Positions 1 to 5,164 of a stretch of 14,764 nucleotides of DNA are shown one piece after another. Every line of letters starts with the position of its first letter. Within the stretch, counting starts at the first letter, position 1. A program made the position numbers and the translations under genes. Location of the stretch: positions 1-14,764 of the forward strand of contig PKYX01000117.1 in NCBI GenBank assembly GCA_003132825.1, read 5' to 3'. This DNA comes from Acidobacteriaceae bacterium. GTDB lineage: Bacteria; Acidobacteriota; Terriglobia; Terriglobales; Acidobacteriaceae. Under the pieces are notes generated by a model, which made no database searches, had not been told where the DNA came from, and was given only the letters and a program-made list of their open reading frames with translations.

Positions 1-155
1 TCGATCGAATCAAACGACCGAAACACGATCTTCGGGTTGTGCTTCTGCAACACCTTCGTGATGGCCGCCGTCAGCGTCGTCTTCCCGTGGTCAATGTGAC
101 CGATCGTTCCCACGTTGCAGTGCGGCTTATTACGATCAAATTTCTCTTTCGCCAT
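1..155 (-). CDS. tuf: Elongation factor Tu, N-terminal 51 residues (partial)
   Basis: EF-Tu is the GTPase that delivers aminoacyl-tRNA to the ribosome. Only the N-terminus is inside the window; the gene continues past the left edge. The translation opens [20 protein letters not shown] and carries the G1/P-loop GHVDHGKT at residues 19-26, followed by a stretch ending in FRSFDSI, as expected just before the EF-Tu switch I region. The ATG at 155-153 is preceded by AAGGA about ten bases upstream, a good ribosome binding site. It lies downstream of four tRNA genes and a hypothetical gene on the same strand, the classical tRNA-tufB arrangement. The identification is certain from sequence; the promoter is not, since a terminator-like hairpin lies between it and the preceding gene. 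Confidence 0.97.
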   Translation of the reverse strand, partial: MAKEKFDRNKPHCNVGTIGHIDHGKTTLTAAITKVLQKHNPKIVFRSFDSI

Positions 156-176
156 TTCTCTATCTTCCTTTGTAGC

Positions 177-193
177 GCCGGCGTCCCGCCGGC
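177..193. repeat. GC-rich palindromic repeat, copy A (tuf leader)
   Basis: A perfect inverted repeat GCCGGCG-TCC-CGCCGGC (7-bp stem, 3-base loop) lies 22 bases upstream of the tuf start, just ahead of its ribosome binding site. A second copy in the opposite orientation is at 283-299. Including flanking GC(T)AC/GC(T)GC bases the two copies match at about 20 of 22 positions. It resembles the REP-like palindromes scattered between genes of acidobacteria, but I cannot count genome copies here. Confidence 0.6.
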
Positions 194-208
194 TGTGACG
201 CGGGATCG

Positions 209-224
209 CTCGAAACCACTCGAG
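209..224. repeat. Small inverted repeat in tuf leader
   Basis: CTCGA (209-213) and TCGAG (220-224) form a perfect 5-bp stem around a 6-base loop, between the terminator-like hairpin and the palindromic repeat upstream of tuf. It adds to a leader that is unusually rich in hairpins, but it is short enough to be chance. Confidence 0.3.
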
Positions 225-250
225 ACCAACCGCGCGATCTGACTCCCTTG

Positions 251-275
251 AAAAACACCGGCGGGCTGGGCCCGC
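251..275 (-). terminator. Terminator-like hairpin between the 126-aa gene and tuf
   Basis: Read on the minus strand, GCGGGC-CCA-GCCCGC (275 to 261) forms a perfect 6-bp GC stem, followed after CGGTG by a run of five T (255-251). This is close to an intrinsic terminator, though the T-run begins about five bases after the stem. It would end or attenuate transcripts from the tRNA cluster before tuf. No strong separate tuf promoter is visible downstream, so partial read-through or attenuation is possible. Confidence 0.45.
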
Positions 276-282
276 AACCGGG

Positions 283-299
283 GCCGGCGAGACGCCGGC
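283..299. repeat. GC-rich palindromic repeat, copy B
   Basis: GCCGGCG-AGA-CGCCGGC is a perfect 7-bp inverted repeat 8 bases downstream of the stop codon of the 126-residue gene. It is the inverted-orientation partner of the copy at 177-193. The two copies bracket the T-run hairpin at 251-275. Because they are complementary they could also pair with each other over about 100 bases. Confidence 0.55.
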
Positions 300-306
300 G
301 CTGCTG

Positions 307-687
307 CTAGTAATACCGGTACAGCTTTTGGAACTTGGTCCGGAACTCCGGCTTTACCTCTTCCACCTGGGAGAGATAAAACTCGCGCATCTGGCCTTGG
401 TCTGAAGCCGTCAGCGATCGATACAAGTCTTGTCCGCTCGCGGACGACTTCGCCCAGGCCTTGTCCAGCTTCTCCAGCACCCGTTTCGCCAGGACTCCTT
501 CTAGATCACGAATCCTGAGCCCGCTGCTCCGCATCTGCCGGAGAAATTTGTCAGCCGTTTCCGGGGCGAGAGCGCGGCGGATCGCGCCCTTCAGTTCCTC
601 GAATTCCTTTTCTCGCTCAACTTTGACCGGAGCTTGTTCAAATCCCGCCACGTCACCGACCTGTGCCGAATCGCGATCAAGAACCAT
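307..687 (-). CDS. Hypothetical protein, 126 aa, between tRNA-Gly and tuf
   Basis: I do not recognise this family. The product is small, charged and predicted mostly helical, with no signal peptide, membrane segment or cysteine motif, so probably cytoplasmic. Lys/Glu/Arg-rich helices run from about residue 20 to the end, which is aromatic (KFQKLYRYY). The frame remains open upstream through the tRNA-Gly gene, so the ATG at 687-685 is the first start not inside the tRNA; its A is the last base of the tRNA CCA end. No Shine-Dalgarno precedes that ATG. A GTG at residue 13 (651-649), with AGG eight bases upstream, is an alternative start. The gene sits inside a tRNA-tuf transcription unit, which suggests co-transcription with the tRNAs. 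Expression as a protein is likely from codon composition, but its function is unknown. Confidence 0.65.
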   Translation of the reverse strand: MVLDRDSAQVGDVAGFEQAPVKVEREKEFEELKGAIRRALAPETADKFLRQMRSSGLRIRDLEGVLAKRVLEKLDKAWAKSSASGQDLYRSLTASDQGQMREFYLSQVEEVKPEFRTKFQKLYRYY

Positions 688-761
688 GGAGCGGGAGACG
701 GGAATCGAACCCGCGACCAACAGCTTGGAAGGCTGTGACTCTACCACTGAGTTACTCCCGC
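687..761 (-). tRNA. tRNA-Gly (TCC)
   Basis: The minus strand folds as a full cloverleaf: acceptor GCGGGAG/CTCCCGC, D-arm with GTGGTAGAG, anticodon stem ACAGC/GCTGT with loop CTTCCAA (anticodon TCC, reading GGA), T-arm with GGTTCGATTCC, discriminator T and an encoded CCA. It reads GGA/GGG codons and corresponds in identity to E. coli glyT. The next gene's probable start codon begins on the last A of its CCA. Confidence 0.97.
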
Positions 762-823
762 CCGTAAATCAGCTGTCAGCATCCGCCGTCAGCCCTCAGC
801 CTAAAACCACACCCTGCATCATC

Positions 824-886
824 ATCTCTATCTCTATCTCTATCTCTAATCTCTTATCTCTAATCTCTTAATCTCTATCTCTAAAC
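824..886. repeat. Degenerate ATCTCT hexanucleotide array
   Basis: Roughly ten units of ATCTCT and one-base variants (AATCTCTT and similar) run almost without interruption, giving an AT- and pyrimidine-rich stretch in an otherwise GC-rich window. On the transcribed minus strand it reads AGAGAT repeats, between tRNA-Thr(GGT) and tRNA-Gly(TCC). Immediately beside it (about 772-803) are several GGCTGA-like units on the minus strand. It looks like a simple-sequence tract prone to slippage; no coding function is apparent. Confidence 0.8.
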
Positions 887-888
887 TC

Positions 889-964
<76 letters not shown>

Positions 965-987
965 GAATGCTTCGACCGGGCAACGTC

Positions 988-1236
988 TCACTGCTGTTCT
1001 GCGGCACTGGCGCGCTTCCCCTGCGCTTCTTCTGCCCTGGCGTCGTCGATTCTCACTCGCCAGAAATACAACAGCGTCCGCAAAGCGAACAACCCGACAA
1101 TGAACAGCGTGGCGGTCCGCAGGCTGAATTCCAGATCGAACATCCGAATCGGCTCGCTCGACAGGGTTTGCCATGCCAGCAACCCGAGCACGACATAGGC
1201 TGCTACCGCCAGCGCGAACTTTCGATTGATGCTCAA
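988..1236 (-). CDS. Small two-pass membrane protein, 82 aa, inside tRNA cluster
   Basis: I do not recognise a named family. The product has two hydrophobic segments, roughly residues 7-25 and 40-59, separated by a short charged loop, with an Arg-rich stretch after the second segment and a charged Ala/Glu/Gln tail. This predicts an inner-membrane protein with both ends on one side. The start is TTG at 1236-1234: an in-frame TGA lies three codons upstream and the next ATG is at residue 32, past the first membrane segment. A weak GGTG-type ribosome binding site is about eight bases upstream. The stop is 24 bases from the 5' end of tRNA-Thr(GGT) and the start 44 bases past tRNA-Tyr, so it must share a transcript with both. 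That placement makes tRNA processing part of its mRNA maturation. Confidence 0.75.
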   Translation of the reverse strand: MSINRKFALAVAAYVVLGLLAWQTLSSEPIRMFDLEFSLRTATLFIVGLFALRTLLYFWRVRIDDARAEEAQGKRASAAEQQ

Positions 1237-1279
1237 CTGCCGTCACCGCCCCAGCACTCTCCCGGGGCCCAAGAGTTAC

Positions 1280-1368
1280 TGGTGCACAGGGAAGGATTCG
1301 AACCTTCGTACCTCGCAAGGAGGAGCAGATTTACAGTCTGCCGGCTTTAACCACTCACCCACCTGTGC
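1280..1368 (-). tRNA. tRNA-Tyr (GTA)
   Basis: An 89-base class II tRNA on the minus strand. Acceptor GCACAGG/CCTGTGC, anticodon stem CAGA/TCTG region around CTGTAAA with anticodon GTA, a long variable arm (about GCTCCTCCTTGCGAGGTAC), T-arm GGTTCGAATCC, discriminator A and encoded CCA. It reads UAC/UAU and corresponds to E. coli tyrU, which occupies the same second place in the tufB operon. Confidence 0.97.
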
Positions 1369-1484
1369 AAAAACGCCGAGCCTGCGGTCGTTCCCCGTCA
1401 GGCTCCGCGAGCTTCGCCGGGACTTGCACCTGCGCGGAGGGTCGTGTGGCAACGGGCTGTCCCCAAAACACGAAGACACCATGC

Positions 1485-1504
1485 GCGCGAAAAACCGGTC
1501 GCGC
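1485..1504. repeat. Inverted repeat in tRNA-Thr/tRNA-Tyr spacer
   Basis: GCGCGA (1485-1490) and TCGCGC (1499-1504) form a perfect 6-bp stem around an 8-base loop in the 235-base spacer between tRNA-Thr(TGT) and tRNA-Tyr. The rest of the spacer is locally AT-rich (about 1505-1560) and contains no ORF that I would accept as a gene. The hairpin may be a processing or pausing element. Confidence 0.35.
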
Positions 1505-1603
1505 AAAACACCACATTTGGAAAAATTCCTTATGGAGTGCTCTGGGAAAAAATCTGTTGTGCCGACTGCGCCGCGCAATTGCTCTGCGTTCCGGAACCAA
1601 TGC

Positions 1604-1679
1604 TGGAGCTGGCGAAGGGATTTGAACCCCTGACCCTCTGATTACAAATCAGATGCTCTACCAGCTGAGCTACGCCAGC
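1604..1679 (-). tRNA. tRNA-Thr (TGT)
   Basis: The minus strand folds with acceptor GCTGGCG/CGCCAGC, D-arm TAGCTCAGCTGGTAGAGC, anticodon stem TCTGA/TCAGA with loop TTTGTAA (anticodon TGT, reading ACA/ACG), T-arm GGGTTCAAATCCC, discriminator T and encoded CCA. It corresponds to E. coli thrU, the first gene of the thrU-tyrU-glyT-thrT-tufB operon, and is also first here. Confidence 0.97.
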
Positions 1680-1735
1680 AGTTTGGAGACAGCGGCCCTT
1701 GCGAGCACGGTCTGCTCCCTATGATCCCTTCCTGA

Positions 1736-1752
1736 TGTCCGGGACAATTCTA
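1736..1752 (-). promoter_or_regulatory. Candidate -10 box and start-site palindrome for the tRNA-tuf cluster
   Basis: On the minus strand TAGAAT (1752-1747) matches the sigma70 -10 consensus at five of six positions, 68 bases before the mature 5' end of tRNA-Thr(TGT). It is followed directly by the 11-bp palindrome TGTCCGGGACA (1746-1736), which would cover the transcription start. No convincing -35 lies at the usual distance. The GC-rich bases after the -10 would suit stringent control, but that is inference. Confidence 0.3.
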
Positions 1753-1874
1753 AAAGTTACCATAACGGCACTTTGGGTGCAACCGGTTCCAGCCACCAGC
1801 GAAACCGAGCCTTCGGCCACCCACCCCACGAACCACAAATCCCCTTCGACCGTCGGTCCAGCCGCCCCGCGACG

Positions 1875-1880
1875 TATAAT
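1875..1880 (+). promoter_or_regulatory. Perfect TATAAT -10 box upstream of DUF420 gene
   Basis: TATAAT matches the sigma70 consensus at all six positions in a GC-rich neighbourhood. The region 16-18 bases upstream (about 1851-1858) has no good TTGACA match, so any -35 is weak. Start would be near 1887, giving a leader of about 100 bases before the chosen ATG at 1991. Confidence 0.45.
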
Positions 1881-1905
1881 TCTGCGTTGTCGAAGGCGGG
1901 AACCA

Positions 1906-1924
1906 GGACCCAAGACTAGGGTCC
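1906..1924 (+). promoter_or_regulatory. Leader hairpin before DUF420 gene
   Basis: GGACCC (1906-1911) and GGGTCC (1919-1924) form a perfect 6-bp stem with a 7-base loop in the predicted 5' leader, about 20 bases after the likely transcription start. It could be a leader structure affecting mRNA stability or translation; no T-run follows, so it is not a terminator. Confidence 0.35.
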
Positions 1925-1932
1925 GAGACCAT

Positions 1933-1956
1933 GGCCTGCGACCAGGCCTGCGACCC
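1933..1956. repeat. 12-bp tandem duplication in DUF420 leader
   Basis: GGCCTGCGACCA (1933-1944) is followed directly by GGCCTGCGACCC (1945-1956), identical at 11 of 12 positions. It falls between the leader hairpin and the chosen start. If translation began at the ATG at 1931 it would encode the repeat ACDQ-ACDP, which does not look like a natural membrane-protein N-terminus. Confidence 0.6.
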
Positions 1957-1990
1957 TACCCGAGACGCAGGGAGCATTTTGCGGAGAAGC

Positions 1991-2518
1991 ATGCAAGTCG
2001 GAGCATCGAACCAGAAGGCGGTTGCCGCCATTCTCACGATCAGCGGGCTGGCCACGCTGTTTCTACTCTGGCTGATCTATATTCACCCGGCGGCGGACGC
2101 CGAACATCTCCATTTGCGGTTTTTGCCGGCCCTGAATGCGCTATGGAATGGGTTGAGCGCAATCGCGCTCGTGACTGGCTTCTGGTTTATTCGCCAGCGC
2201 GACATCGCGGCCCATCGAGCCTCGATGATGACCGCCTTTGTCTTCTCCTCAATCTTTCTGGTCAGCTATATCGTGAATCATGCCCTGCATGGAGAGAGCC
2301 ATTTCCCCGGCCATGGGCCCATCCGCACCGTGTACTTGAGTATTCTGCTGAGCCACGTGCTGCTCTCGGTGGTGGCGTTGCCGATGGTGCTTACGACATT
2401 CTTTTTCTCGTTGACGGGACGATTTTCCGAGCACCGGAAGATCGCGCGCTTTACCTTCCCGATTTGGCTGTATGTCTCGGTGACCGGGGTCGTGGTGTAC
2501 GCCATGCTCGCGGCGTGA
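1991..2518 (+). CDS. DUF420 family membrane protein (YozB/CtaM-type), 175 aa
   Basis: An integral membrane protein with about five hydrophobic helices (AVAAILTISGLATLFLLWL; LPALNALWNGLSAIALVTGF; MMTAFVFSSIFLVSYIV; VYLSILLSHVLLSVVALPMV; IWLYVSVTGVVVYAM). The asparagine and histidines within the helices (LNALWN, VNHALHG, LLSHVLL), the FRHRQ-like basic loops and the ending are characteristic of DUF420. The Bacillus subtilis member YozB (CtaM) is needed for cytochrome c oxidase biogenesis, so a role in respiratory oxidase assembly is a family-based inference; no oxidase genes are in the window. ATG 1991 is chosen because GGAG lies four bases upstream and it removes a low-complexity N-terminal extension; ATG 1931 (195 aa) is the alternative. 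Confidence 0.85.
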   Translation: MQVGASNQKAVAAILTISGLATLFLLWLIYIHPAADAEHLHLRFLPALNALWNGLSAIALVTGFWFIRQRDIAAHRASMMTAFVFSSIFLVSYIVNHALHGESHFPGHGPIRTVYLSILLSHVLLSVVALPMVLTTFFFSLTGRFSEHRKIARFTFPIWLYVSVTGVVVYAMLAA

Positions 2519-2536
2519 ACCCGGAGTCGTGAGCCG

Positions 2537-2592
2537 AGATCCGGAAACCCAGATCCGGAAACCCGGATTCGGAAACCCAGATTCAGAATCGA
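2537..2592. repeat. 14-bp tandem repeat, three full copies plus a decayed one
   Basis: AGATCCGGAAACCC at 2537-2550 is repeated exactly at 2551-2564, then as GGATTCGGAAACCC at 2565-2578 and as a diverged AGATTCAGAATCGA at 2579-2592. The array begins 18 bases after the DUF420 stop. The rest of the 255-base gap to the next gene holds no accepted ORF. It looks like a minisatellite generated by slippage. Confidence 0.85.
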
Positions 2593-2703
2593 CAGAGTCG
2601 GGAACGAAAAGCAGAACGCGTCCGTCAGCGGCGCAGGCGGGGCCGAGGGGGAGCGCGGGTCTCCGATCGCGCCGGCTCTTAAGAATATGCCGCGTCCGGG
2701 TGG

Positions 2704-2709
2704 TATCAT
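2704..2709 (+). promoter_or_regulatory. Weak -10-like box before the 339-aa gene
   Basis: TATCAT matches the -10 consensus at five of six positions, 64 bases before the ATG at 2774. There is no recognisable -35 at 16-18 bases upstream, so it is only a candidate. Confidence 0.22.
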
Positions 2710-2773
2710 GAGCGCTATCCTTGGCCGCCTTCGGGGCCGTTAAGGGCGTTTCTTCCGAAGCGGCTACGACTTC

Positions 2774-3793
2774 ATGCGCATACGACGCCGCCTTCCTATT
2801 CCTCTGGCCGTCCTGCTCGTAGCAGCGGCGGTCGCATTCGTGGTCGTGTTGCGCAAGCACGCCCCTCCGGAACCGGCGCGGCTGCTTCCGGGAGCGGACG
2901 GCTTCTTCTACATCAACCTGAAATGGATCCGGCGGATCGACTTTGCCGGCCAGTTGCCGCCGGTGCCGCACGATCCGGAGTACGAGCAATTTATTCAGGC
3001 CACCGGATTTCAGTTCGAGCGCGATCTGGACCAGGCCGCCTTTGCCATCCATTATCCGACCAGTCTGCCGGAGTCCACGGTCGGGGGCCCCGCCGCGCCC
3101 CGGTTCTCCGAGGTGTTTATCGGACGAATTGACGGGGTCAAGCTGCGGGACTATTTGCACAAGATTTCGAGCTCGACCGAGAGCGACGGTTCGGTCGACA
3201 TCTACGAGATCCCGCTCGAAGGACGCACCTTGCGGGTCGCTATTCTTGGCCCGGATACGGTCGCGGCATCGAATCACCCGGACCCGCAGGTGATTCGCGG
3301 GATCGTCGAGCGCTCGCGCAAACTGGCGTCACCCTTTGGCGGCCCGCAGTTGCTGCGGCAATACTATAAACACGTTCCTCTCGCCAGCCTGGCTTGGGCG
3401 ATTTTCAAAGTTGATCCCACCCAGGCGTCACCGCCGGTCACGGACTTGTCGCTGCTGTTCTCTAAGCCGGCGGCCATGGTGGTTTCCGCGCGCTACCTGG
3501 GCGCGGTTCACCTCCGGGCCGAGGCGTATACCGGCAACGAGGACGAGGCCAAGCATGTGGCCGGGCAGCTGGGCACCTTTCTCGACATCTTTCACAGCGC
3601 GGAAAACGCGGTTTCCACGCCCACTTCGGATGCCGACGTCAAGCAGTTTTTCGCGAGCCTGAAAGTGGAACAACACGGCGACCGCGCCGTATTGACCGCC
3701 ATCGTGCCGCCAGGATTCATTCGCAAAGCCGTCGCCGAGCCGCCCAAGGCAATGACGCGACCCGGAGCCCCCGATCGAGAGTCGGGTAAGTGA
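2774..3793 (+). CDS. Membrane-anchored hypothetical protein, 339 aa
   Basis: I do not recognise a named domain. The N-terminus is basic (MRIRRR) followed by one strong hydrophobic segment at about residues 9-27, which suggests a signal anchor with the remainder exported. The body begins ARLLPGADGFFYINLKWIRR, reminiscent of the 'imaginary cost of a residue of function' type of large alpha/beta envelope proteins in acidobacteria only in general style, not by a defined motif. The C-terminal ~20 residues are Pro/Arg/Lys-rich and probably disordered. There are no cysteines in the exported part that I can see, so it is unlikely to be a disulfide partner of the thioredoxin downstream. The start has no clear Shine-Dalgarno. 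Reading frame and codon use support a real gene; function is unknown. Confidence 0.8.
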   Translation: MRIRRRLPIPLAVLLVAAAVAFVVVLRKHAPPEPARLLPGADGFFYINLKWIRRIDFAGQLPPVPHDPEYEQFIQATGFQFERDLDQAAFAIHYPTSLPESTVGGPAAPRFSEVFIGRIDGVKLRDYLHKISSSTESDGSVDIYEIPLEGRTLRVAILGPDTVAASNHPDPQVIRGIVERSRKLASPFGGPQLLRQYYKHVPLASLAWAIFKVDPTQASPPVTDLSLLFSKPAAMVVSARYLGAVHLRAEAYTGNEDEAKHVAGQLGTFLDIFHSAENAVSTPTSDADVKQFFASLKVEQHGDRAVLTAIVPPGFIRKAVAEPPKAMTRPGAPDRESGK

Positions 3794-3797
3794 TCAA

Positions 3798-3827
3798 GGG
3801 GCGGGGACCCTGCTCGGGCTTCGCCCC
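3798..3827 (+). other. GC hairpin after the 339-aa gene
   Basis: GGGGCG (3798-3803) pairs perfectly with CGCCCC (3822-3827), and GGGC-TTC-GCCC forms a competing inner hairpin. It starts 5 bases after the 339-aa stop codon. No T-run follows, so it is not a standard intrinsic terminator, but it could stabilise the upstream mRNA end. Confidence 0.3.
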
Positions 3828-3833
3828 GTCAGG

Positions 3834-3839
3834 TAGAAT
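3834..3839 (+). promoter_or_regulatory. Candidate -10 box for the thioredoxin operon
   Basis: TAGAAT matches the -10 consensus at five of six positions and lies 10 bases before a short ORF at 3849 and about 120 bases before the thioredoxin start. The -35 region is not convincing. Confidence 0.28.
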
Positions 3840-3848
3840 AGAGCTGCG

Positions 3849-3971
3849 ATGTTGAATTTCCCCCTTCCGATGGCGGATGGCCTGGCGGGGCTGGTGTGGT
3901 TTTCGAATTCCTTATCCTGGTCATTCTCTGAGCCGGCGCGCGCTGTGAATGGAGCTTTGCGTGAAACGTGA
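3849..3971 (+). CDS. Possible 40-aa upstream ORF overlapping the thioredoxin gene
   Basis: ATG at 3849 opens a 40-codon frame (MLNFPLPMADGLAGLVWF...) ending in TGA at 3969-3971, which overlaps the GTG start of the thioredoxin gene by 11 bases. The overlap is of the kind used for translational coupling, and a GAG sits a few bases before the ATG. The peptide has one weakly hydrophobic stretch and no family that I recognise. It may equally be a remnant or chance frame. Confidence 0.22.
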   Translation: MLNFPLPMADGLAGLVWFSNSLSWSFSEPARAVNGALRET

Positions 3972-4560
3972 TCCCGTAGTTCTGATTGTGCTGGCCATGG
4001 GGGTCGCCCTCCTGCTGGCGTTCGGCTTCAACAAGGCCCGGCGTTCAGAGAGTCCGGCCTCGGCCGCTGCCTCGAGGATGCCGGGCCAGATGGCGCACGA
4101 CTTCACCCTGCAATCCCTCGAAGGCAAGCCCGTCCGCCTTTCCGACTTTCGCGGCAAAGCTGTCTTGCTTAATTTCTGGGCCACCTGGTGCGAGCCCTGC
4201 AAAATCGAGATGCCTTGGTTTGTCGAGATGCAAAAGCAGTACGGATCCCAGGGGCTGCAAATCGTGGGCGTCGCGATGGATGACGCCGATACCCAAGACA
4301 TTGCCAAGTTCGCCAAGGATATGAACATCGATTACCCCATTCTGGTGGGGGAAGAAAAGATGCGGGATGCGGTGGCCAGCGACTACGGCGGGGTCGGATT
4401 TCTTCCCGAGACGTTCTTTATCAACCGCAATGGCCTGGTGACCGGCAAAGTCTTTGGCTTGAAAAGCAGGAGTGATATTGAGGACGAAATAAAGAAAGCT
4501 CTGGGCGATGGTCCGGCCACGCAAGCCCAAGGCGCGACAGCGTCGACGGGCGGCAATTGA
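3961..4560 (+). CDS. ResA/TlpA-type membrane-anchored thioredoxin, 199 aa
   Basis: An extracytoplasmic thiol-disulfide oxidoreductase of the AhpC/TSA-Redoxin-TlpA type. From the GTG start, residues 5-22 form a hydrophobic signal anchor, followed by a linker and a thioredoxin fold from about residue 41. The active site is WCEPC (W76-C77-E78-P79-C80), the same CEPC as B. subtilis ResA, and the cis-proline is P149 in FLPETF. ResA-like proteins reduce apocytochrome c haem-binding cysteines. GTG 3961 is preferred because GGAG at 3951-3954 lies six bases upstream; an in-frame ATG at 3949 overlaps that site and has no ribosome binding site of its own. The next gene, 58 bases downstream, encodes a DsbD N-terminal-like domain, so the pair probably works together in the periplasm. 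Confidence 0.92.
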   Translation: MKRDPVVLIVLAMGVALLLAFGFNKARRSESPASAAASRMPGQMAHDFTLQSLEGKPVRLSDFRGKAVLLNFWATWCEPCKIEMPWFVEMQKQYGSQGLQIVGVAMDDADTQDIAKFAKDMNIDYPILVGEEKMRDAVASDYGGVGFLPETFFINRNGLVTGKVFGLKSRSDIEDEIKKALGDGPATQAQGATASTGGN

Positions 4561-4618
4561 CGCCGGGCATGAGCGGGGAACAGGAATTGGCGGCAACGGG
4601 AGAGGAAGCCGTCCGCAG

Positions 4619-5164
4619 ATGCTGAGTCGGCTCAGGAAAACTTCGCTGCTCGTGGCGCTGCTGTCTGTACCGCTGATCGGGCAGGAACCGGAGGGAACGA
4701 GAGTCCCTTCGGTGCACATGTTGCCGGCGCCGCCGGTTTCGATCCTCCGGGGCAGCCTCGGCACCGCGGACTTGCGCTTTCGCGTGGCCAGCGGTTTTCA
4801 CGTCAACTCCAACACCCCCACGGAAGAATATTTGATTCCGACCGTGCTTCAGTTGGACGCTCCGACCGACATCATCATTGGCCGGGTCAGTTATCCGGCC
4901 GGCGAGCAGGAGAGTTTCCCCTTCGCTCCCGATCAGAAGCTGAGCGTGTACAGCGGAGAGTTCAGCTTGTCGGTGACTATGCGTGCCTTGTCGAGCGTGC
5001 TGCCGGGAAGCTATGCGGTGCGCGGGCAGCTGAAATACCAGGCCTGCGACAACGCGGCCTGTTACCCGCCCAAGCGGCTGCCGATCGCATTCAATGTGAA
5101 AGTTGTGAAGGCCCCGCCGCCACCGCAGAAAAATCCGGCTCAGAGTCCGCACGCGCACAACTAA
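4619..5164 (+). CDS. Secreted DsbD N-terminal domain-like protein, 181 aa
   Basis: The N-terminus (basic MLSRLRK, then a hydrophobic stretch to about residue 20, ending LIGQ) is a signal peptide. The body shows features of the DsbD alpha (DsbD_N) immunoglobulin-like domain: FHVNSNTP near residues 60-67 and the redox-type motif YQACDNAACYPPK, with C143 and C148. E. coli DsbD has a comparable pair, C103 and C109, that passes electrons to periplasmic partners. Here the domain is free-standing: no eight-helix membrane part and no C-terminal thioredoxin follow. The tail is Pro/His-rich. The ATG at 4619 is chosen for the signal peptide; GAGG lies 13 bases upstream, rather far. It probably forms an operon with the thioredoxin just before it. 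An upstream in-frame ATG at 4508 would overlap that gene and add a non-secretory basic extension. Confidence 0.85.
   Translation: MLSRLRKTSLLVALLSVPLIGQEPEGTRVPSVHMLPAPPVSILRGSLGTADLRFRVASGFHVNSNTPTEEYLIPTVLQLDAPTDIIIGRVSYPAGEQESFPFAPDQKLSVYSGEFSLSVTMRALSSVLPGSYAVRGQLKYQACDNAACYPPKRLPIAFNVKVVKAPPPPQKNPAQSPHAHN

Noticed and set aside
1369..1603. Possible protein genes in the tRNA-Thr/tRNA-Tyr spacer, on both strands
   Set aside because: Frames there overlap tRNA genes at one or both ends, have Arg-rich random composition and differ in no way from expectation for GC-rich spacer.
2721..2745. GGCC-rich hairpin (GGCCGCC-TTC-GGGGCC) before the 339-aa gene as a terminator
   Set aside because: It needs a bulge, and no T-run follows.
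2249..3277. A 342-codon minus-strand frame spanning the DUF420 gene, the 14-bp repeat and the 339-aa gene
   Set aside because: It crosses two plus-strand genes and a tandem repeat, with low-complexity Arg/Gly/Asp composition; it is a GC-driven shadow.
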